A stretch of 64,000 nt of DNA, taken from positions 57,058-121,057 of the forward strand of contig NZ_JANEWG010000008.1 in assembly GCF_028069725.1 (NCBI RefSeq). The letters run 5' to 3'. A model generated the notes under the pieces. The model made no database searches. It was not told the origin of the DNA and saw only the letters and a list, made by a program, of their open reading frames with translations. The position numbers were made by a program, and so were the translations under genes. Of the stretch, positions 59,436 through 64,000 are shown in pieces. The number at the start of each line of letters is the position of its first letter. The first letter of the stretch is position 1. This stretch comes from Citrobacter sp. Awk 4 (GTDB lineage Bacteria > Pseudomonadota > Gammaproteobacteria > Enterobacterales > Enterobacteriaceae).

Positions 59436-61565
59436 ATGATAACTAACATTTCCTCTCTTGAATTAGGCCAGTATCTAACACTAGTACGTGAACGTGCCGG
59501 AATTAAGCAAGCTGAACTAGCCCGTAGGGTAACCTGGAGCGCAGCAGTACTATCTCGTATAGAGAGTGGGGACCGTTCGGTAGAGTCGGGGGAGCTGTCA
59601 ATGCTGTTGGAAGCGATTGATACTCCAGAGGCTCTGCGTCTTCGTACAATTCTTGAACGTCACTGGCAGATAATTGAGCGTCCGAGCCTTGACCACCCCG
59701 ATCAGGATCTTTTGTGGTCTGCAGAAGAAGTTGCCAAGCAGCTTATGGAGTTAGCTCAAAAACCCGACACAAAAAATGCCTTCGAACGCCGTCTATCTAC
59801 TTACGTGGGTGAATTGAAGGCTTCGGCAAACTTATTACTCAAACGTGAGCATCAAGTAGCATTTATTGGCAGTATTGGTATAGGTAAATCCACTGCAATC
59901 TGCAGACTTACTGGTCTTGAGGTCTCCAACACGGATGCTCACCCTTCGGCTCCTGTACTTGAGGCTGGTGCTGGGGGTATTACAGTTTGTGAAGTACACC
60001 TTCGTCAGGGGCCTAGTTATGGACTTCTTATTGAACCATGTCTGGATGACGTTATTCGTGCTCATGTCACCGATTTTGCAGAATATATTCGAGGTATAGG
60101 CATCCAAGGGGGGAGCGGAGATGAATCTCAGGGAATTTCAAAAGAAATTGAGAGAGCGATCCGCAATCTTGCCAGATTGCGAATCAGCAAAAGCAAAGGA
60201 GTGGACGGAAAAACAGTTCGTCATGATGAAGCTAAAGAGCTTGCTAGCAAATTCTGCAGTACCCGCGAAGTTGTTGTCGAGATTCTGTCTAGAATGGAAC
60301 TTCCTCGACGTGACCGCCGTGATGTTTGGTATGATGCCAGCACGGGAAAACAGCCTCTTAATTGGCTAAAAGACACGTTTGAGGAAGTCAACAATGGTCG
60401 TCATCCTGAATTTACACTTCCTGCACGCATTGAAGTAATAGTACCAGATCACCTGCTTCCGATAGATAATCTGTCAGTACGTTTTATAGATACCAAAGGG
60501 ATTGATCGTACATCAGCTCGAGCAGACCTCGAATGCCTTCTTGATGATCCTCATACACTAGCTATCCTTTGTTCTGGTTTTAACAATGCACCGGCTGCGG
60601 AAGCTAGACTACTTCTCGAGCGAGCTAAAGATGCAGGTATCCGCGGTCTTATCCAAAAGGCAGCATTACTAGTACTCCCTCGTTCAGGCGAAGCTCTTGA
60701 AGTAAAAGATGAGATGGGAATGAGAGTTGAGAATGCGGAAGAAGGTTATGAACTGAAGCATGAACAAATATCCATGAGTCTAGCACCTCTTGGAATATCT
60801 GAATTAGCCGTCGGCTTTTTTGACTCTCGCCAGGATGACCCTAAATTGTTCCAGGCGTTTCTATCAGAACGGCTGAATTATGTACGTCAGTCTTTCGCCC
60901 ATCAGTTGAGTGAAATCATCACTAATGCCAACGCTCTTCTGCAAAACTATGAACTGGCTCAAACTCAAGAAGTCATCCGTCAAGCGGCACAACAACTGCG
61001 AACTTGGATCAACCGACATCGTTCGCTTGAACATTTAAATATGCATGTTCAGGACAGCCTTATTGAGCAGTTGGGCTACGCCTACGCAGCAACTGTTAGA
61101 GCCTCTGTAAATCGGGAAGGGGACTGGTACAACTTTAATTTTGGTCATCACCTTGGATATGGTGCAAGAAAAATAGCGGTTCAATCACTCAGTTCTGCAG
61201 TCTCGGGGTTTGCTGAGATTTGCCAGAACATGGCAGAAACACCTGAACTTGAAGAAGCAAATGAATTACTTGGACAATCCCAGCGTTTACTCCAGACAGC
61301 TTATGACGAGCTACTGTCTAAAATTCAACTTATGGGTCAAACATCTTTCCGCGATGAATTAAAACAGGATAGAAATTTCTGGAATAGTTGCCAGAGAGAA
61401 TGGGGGCAAGGTAGTGGCTACAAAGGCAGGATTGCTGCCCATAGTCGAGACTGGTTTAACAACCCGGAGAAAAAACGGCTTGAGGATGAACTGTGGTCAA
61501 TGATTCAACGTGAATGGGATTTGGCGCTAACCCGGGTTGAATCGTTACTGATTACCGACGAATAA
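59436..61565 (+). CDS. XRE-HTH / dynamin-like GTPase fusion
   Basis: 709 residues from ATG 59436 with AAAGGAG upstream. Residues 8-60 are a Cro/C1-type helix-turn-helix ([15 protein letters not shown] ... [10 protein letters not shown]). A P-loop GSIGIGKST (145-153), a switch I-like [10 protein letters not shown] (about 178-187) and G3 DTKG (352-355) mark a dynamin-superfamily NTPase; no clear NKxD is present. The C-terminal about 250 residues are helical. No transmembrane helix is seen. I know no described family with this fusion at a leuX island; a defence or regulatory GTPase is the best inference. Confidence 0.7.
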   Translation: MITNISSLELGQYLTLVRERAGIKQAELARRVTWSAAVLSRIESGDRSVESGELSMLLEAIDTPEALRLRTILERHWQIIERPSLDHPDQDLLWSAEEVAKQLMELAQKPDTKNAFERRLSTYVGELKASANLLLKREHQVAFIGSIGIGKSTAICRLTGLEVSNTDAHPSAPVLEAGAGGITVCEVHLRQGPSYGLLIEPCLDDVIRAHVTDFAEYIRGIGIQGGSGDESQGISKEIERAIRNLARLRISKSKGVDGKTVRHDEAKELASKFCSTREVVVEILSRMELPRRDRRDVWYDASTGKQPLNWLKDTFEEVNNGRHPEFTLPARIEVIVPDHLLPIDNLSVRFIDTKGIDRTSARADLECLLDDPHTLAILCSGFNNAPAAEARLLLERAKDAGIRGLIQKAALLVLPRSGEALEVKDEMGMRVENAEEGYELKHEQISMSLAPLGISELAVGFFDSRQDDPKLFQAFLSERLNYVRQSFAHQLSEIITNANALLQNYELAQTQEVIRQAAQQLRTWINRHRSLEHLNMHVQDSLIEQLGYAYAATVRASVNREGDWYNFNFGHHLGYGARKIAVQSLSSAVSGFAEICQNMAETPELEEANELLGQSQRLLQTAYDELLSKIQLMGQTSFRDELKQDRNFWNSCQREWGQGSGYKGRIAAHSRDWFNNPEKKRLEDELWSMIQREWDLALTRVESLLITDE

Positions 61566-61914
61566 ATAGTAAGGTAAGTACCAGATGCATAACAAAACTT
61601 CTAGTTAAGAATTATGCGACAGGTTGCTACTGGAGAACTTTCAGAACTCTGTGTCACGTAAAAACTTTACAGCGTCATCACATTATTCAGACGATTATGT
61701 TCAGAGTTGTTGGGAATTTTGAGCCTATGGTAAAAGCTTATTGACCCACCCTAAACCTTGCTTTGATAGCCATACCAGTGTTGTACTGGTATGGTTTTGT
61801 GCCCATCTGAGGTGTCTATTTATTGTACGGATTTTAACTTGTGGGTACAAGTGCGGGTATGACTATTTATTCCTGTTTATAAACATCATTGATATCAGTC
61901 TATTAGGTGTGAAA
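61566..61914. other. Right-border non-coding region
   Basis: About 350 bases with no convincing gene. Contains the terminator at 61770-61798, the 13-base word ATGCGACAGGTTG (61614-61626), which also occurs at 50434-50446, and TACAAGTGCGGGTAT (about 61847), close to TACAACTGCGGGTAT near attL. Confidence 0.5.
61770..61798 (+). terminator. Intrinsic terminator at the right border
   Basis: Perfect 10-bp stem CCATACCAGT/ACTGGTATGG, 5-base loop, tail TTTT. About 200 bases beyond the XRE-dynamin-like gene. Confidence 0.7.
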
Positions 61915-61937
61915 TTCGAGTCCGGCCTTCGCACCAT
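61915..61937 (+). other. attR of the leuX island
   Basis: TTCGAGTCCGGCCTTC-GCACCAT, identical to the leuX 3' end at attL except for one missing G. Marks the right end of the island. The rest of the tRNA is absent here. Confidence 0.9.
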
Positions 61938-62144
61938 AAGTATGTAAATGGACCTCAACTGAGGTCTTTTTTTATGCGTAAAATCCAGCATTTACCTACC
62001 TTTCTCGCTATATTAACTCTCTCAAGGTCAACCGACTTCAACCCACAGCAACCGGTAAATGTTGGTACATGCGTTGGTATTCTCGGTTCGATATTATTTA
62101 TACCAACAAAGGGGGGTGACCAATGGTGACCTGCTCCCCGTTGA
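61938..62144 (+). other. Attachment/promoter region of a second leuX element, integrase missing
   Basis: A terminator (GACCTC-AACT-GAGGTC with seven T, 61951-61973), the word AAATCCAG, TTCTCGCT-like and TCAA-rich stretches, then CGGTTCGATATTATTTATACCAACA follow attR in the same order as the corresponding words follow leuX before int. This is the upstream region of a second integrase whose gene has been lost at about 62110-62150, where IS DNA begins. Confidence 0.65.
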
Positions 62145-62864
62145 TTAATACACCGCGTTGTCGTGACAGTTGCCACGACGGCTCATACTGCCCTCCAGAC
62201 CGTGTGATTTCAGGAACGACTGCCACTCATGGCTTGTGTACTGACTACCTTGGTCAGAATGAACCAGCACCTGTTTTTGGGGATTACGTCGCCACACGGC
62301 CATCAAAAGCGCATTCAGAACAATATCTTTTGTCATCCGGGGTTGCATTGACCAGCCGATAACTTTGCGCGAGAACAGGTCAACAACTACGGCCAGATAC
62401 AGCCAGCCTTCGTGGGTTCGGATGTAAGTTATGTCTGTTACCCAACGTTCATCCGGAGCTTCCGGGTTGAACTGTCGCTGGAGCCTGTTGGGTGTCACGA
62501 TACTGACTTCACCTTTACGCGTTCGTGGGCTTCGATATCCGACCTGAGCCTTTATCCCGGCACGTTTCATCAGTCGCCAGACTCTGTTGACTCCGCACTG
62601 TTGCCCGCTGTCCCGCAGATCCAGATGGATCTTGCGATAACCATAGACGCATCCCGATTCCAGCCAGAACTGTTTAATCTGTCCTGTCAGTCTCAGGTCT
62701 GCCTGATGGCGTTGTGAATGCGGCTGCTGAAGCCAGGCGTAAAAACCACTGGGATGAACATCCAGCATCCGACAGAGCAGGCGAACAGGCCAGCAACGGG
62801 CGTTGTCACGGATAAAGGCGTACCTCAGTCGGACAGTTTTGCGAAGTACGCCGCGGCTTTTTTT
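62145..62864 (-). pseudogene. IS3-family transposase orfB, 3'-truncated
   Basis: Integrase-core (rve) protein of the IS3 family read in the -1 frame from the A7 slippery stretch (62858-62864) in orfA. The open frame contains RDNARCWPVRLLCRM, the first catalytic Asp in WVTDITYI and the second in VHSDQGSQY. It ends at GNCHDNAV followed by a foreign codon and stop, so the catalytic Glu and the last 60 or so residues are lost. Non-functional. Confidence 0.88.
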
Positions 62865-63103
62865 AATATGTCCCGTTCGTCAGTAACCCGCTTCAGCTCT
62901 TTCTGGAGCCGGCGGATCTCGGCCTGAGCATCTGACTGTTCTTTATTAGTGGAAGAATCCGGACCGTACTTTTTTATCCATGCATAAAGGCTGTGGGTGG
63001 TGATATCCAGACGTGTTGCAACGCTGGAAACAGAATGGCCACGATCAACAACCTGTTTGACTGCTTCGATTTTAAACTCTTCTGGATAACGCTTACCGCT
63101 CAT
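62825..63103 (-). CDS. IS3-family transposase orfA
   Basis: 92 residues from ATG 63103 with AGAGAGG upstream. Helix-turn-helix (YPEEFKIEAVKQVVD ... ATRLDITTHSLYAWIKKYG) and a C-terminal leucine zipper (LQKELKRVTDERDILKKAAAYF). Intact, but the partner orfB is truncated. Subgroup not resolved; full inverted repeats could not be found. Confidence 0.9.
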   Translation of the reverse strand: MSGKRYPEEFKIEAVKQVVDRGHSVSSVATRLDITTHSLYAWIKKYGPDSSTNKEQSDAQAEIRRLQKELKRVTDERDILKKAAAYFAKLSD

Positions 63104-63188
63104 GGGCACCTCTCTTTAAGCCATCTTAAATGACTCTGAGGTGTCTGTTAAACCTGTGGCGATTCATCATTCGAAACAGCAAAAGTTC

Positions 63189-63206
63189 GATTTATTCAAC
63201 AAAGCC
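63189..63206. repeat. IS903-type terminal inverted repeat remnant
   Basis: The minus strand reads GGCTTTGTTGAATAAATC, the 18-bp terminal repeat I know from IS903/IS5-group elements. No transposase of that group is present in the window, so it is a scar. Confidence 0.6.
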
Positions 63207-63261
63207 AACCAGAATTACAAATACATGTTATTTAGCAAACTGGATACCTGAAGACGGTTCG

Positions 63262-63978
63262 TCAATAAGCAGTTGGTAGTTTACGCAAATAAAATAAAGC
63301 GCCTTGCTTAATTTTTATATAGTTGCCCGCTTTGAGTTCCGCCAATATCTTAAACGTCTGGCTACGCGATAACAGCGTCCTGACTTGAATAAACGACTGG
63401 ACGTTAATCTGCTGGCGAATCTCTTCTGGATAAAGCCATAGCTCTGTCAGTAATGTCCGCACTTTAGTATAGGCATCAGCTCCCACCAGTTCACTGACCT
63501 TAACATTCAGAATCATGAATTGATGAGCCAGAATTCGATTTACGTCATGCCACAAATTATATTCACTAATTTTCATGGAAAACAGACTCGCAGGCAATGA
63601 ATAGCCAATGCACTCGGTTTGCGGCAATATATAATACTGTGAACGATGCTTGATGTGGCTAAAATCTTCATGCACATCAATTAGCCCTATAATTGTTGGT
63701 GCTAAAAATAGTGCTAAATGTATTCCAGACTTACAGGGTGTCTTTTCTCTCCCCCAAAAAAAACAGCCTTTCTGCAATAATAAAACGGATGTTTTTCCGC
63801 TATCAGGAGAAGTAATATAAAAAGGTTGCTGGACAGGCAATTTAATAGGTGTGCTAAACGATATTAATTTTTTGATTAATTTATCAACCACCTCTATTGG
63901 GCGAACCTCCAATAAAAATTTAAAATAATCTTGCTTTTCCTGTCCTAAGGTCATTTCCATTTCAGTATCTAATCTCAT
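63262..63978 (-). CDS. IprA-like (YaiV family) winged-helix protein
   Basis: About 238 residues from ATG 63978; the frame remains open to the window edge, so the true start may lie beyond. Crp-like domain layout of the IprA family: cupin-like middle (IIGLIDVHEDF, ECIGYSLP) and a C-terminal winged helix (VRTLLSRSQTFKILAELKAGNYIKIKQGAL) ending LPTAY. IprA relatives act in oxidative-stress resistance and fimbrial or accessory regulation. Probably cargo of the second leuX element. Confidence 0.75.
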   Translation of the reverse strand: MRLDTEMEMTLGQEKQDYFKFLLEVRPIEVVDKLIKKLISFSTPIKLPVQQPFYITSPDSGKTSVLLLQKGCFFWGREKTPCKSGIHLALFLAPTIIGLIDVHEDFSHIKHRSQYYILPQTECIGYSLPASLFSMKISEYNLWHDVNRILAHQFMILNVKVSELVGADAYTKVRTLLTELWLYPEEIRQQINVQSFIQVRTLLSRSQTFKILAELKAGNYIKIKQGALFYLRKLPTAY

Positions 63979-64000
63979 TAATATTTTTTCCGGAATATCC

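Larger units (their letters stand above)
39160..61937. mobile_element. P4-like genomic island in leuX
   Basis: About 22.8 kb between the leuX 3' end and its imperfect copy. It carries a leuX-type tyrosine integrase, AlpA and Gp2-type replication genes, CP4-57-like yfjR/yfjP/yfjQ/yfjY/yfjZ/ypjF relatives and defence genes. Base composition shifts to lower GC inside, most clearly in the hsd-ptu operon and in the right-border gene pair. Confidence 0.92.

Noticed and set aside
62101..62144. Right terminal repeat of the IS3-family element
   Set aside because: TGACCTGCTCCCC looks like an IS3-type end, but no matching inverted copy is found on the orfA side, so I do not call the element's boundaries.

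Overview
The window is chromosomal DNA of an Enterobacteriaceae member in the Salmonella/Citrobacter group; Citrobacter is my best guess by inference. The core gene order nrdG-nrdD ... treC-treB-treR-mgtA ... ridA-pyrI-pyrB-pyrL-tabA-argI-rraB-miaE-yjgM-valS-holC-pepA-lptF-lptG-yjgR-ahr-leuX is the classical enteric order. The presence of miaE (absent from E. coli K-12), a Salmonella-like 17-codon mgtL leader and a DgaE/DgaF-type sugar-acid operon next to nrdG point away from E. coli. REP/BIME repeats of the enteric type lie between several genes.

Layout. 1-4401: end of a catabolic operon (amidohydrolase, PLP-dependent DgaE-like lyase, DgaF-like aldolase) and its BglG/LicR-type PRD regulator. 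4455-7817: anaerobic ribonucleotide reductase activase and reductase (nrdG, nrdD). An extra 158-bp copy of the 3' end of nrdD sits among REP elements downstream, and candidate NrdR and FNR sites lie upstream. 8655-13838: a five-gene accessory operon (AI-2E-type permease, NodT-type outer-membrane lipoprotein, HlyD-type periplasmic adaptor, FUSC/DUF2955 inner-membrane protein, small K+-channel-like protein). 13941-21238: trehalose uptake and hydrolysis (treBCR) and the Mg2+ P-type ATPase mgtA with its PhoP box and mgtL leader. 21371-22809: three AT-rich unknown genes inserted between mgtA and ridA. 22850-39159: pyrimidine and arginine genes (ridA, pyrBI with attenuator and pyrL, argI with two ARG boxes), RNase E regulation, tRNA modification, valS-holC-pepA, the LPS exporter subunits lptFG, yjgR, ahr and tRNA-Leu(CAA).

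39160-61937 is a P4-like genomic island integrated in the 3' end of leuX. The tRNA end forms attL and an imperfect copy at 61915-61937 forms attR. Inside, in order: a tyrosine integrase; a tight five-gene defence operon hsdR-hsdM-hsdS plus a PtuA-like ATPase and a PtuB-like HNH nuclease (Septu type); a WYL-domain regulator with two identical inverted repeats upstream; a YfjP/YeeP-type GTPase followed by a secreted protein; AlpA and an inovirus Gp2-type replication protein read leftward; an unknown protein with a ribbon-helix-helix-like N-terminus and a palindrome at its start; the CP4-57-like yfjQ-radC-antitoxin-CbtA-toxin module; a decayed remnant that may be DUF4942; and at the right border a divergent pair. 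That pair is a two-TM coiled-coil membrane protein and a 709-residue XRE-HTH/dynamin-like NTPase fusion, which I consider the best candidate for an undescribed defence system.

Beyond attR (61938-64000) lies the attachment/promoter region of a second leuX island without its integrase, a truncated IS3-family transposase, an IS903-type terminal repeat and an IprA-like winged-helix protein at the window edge.
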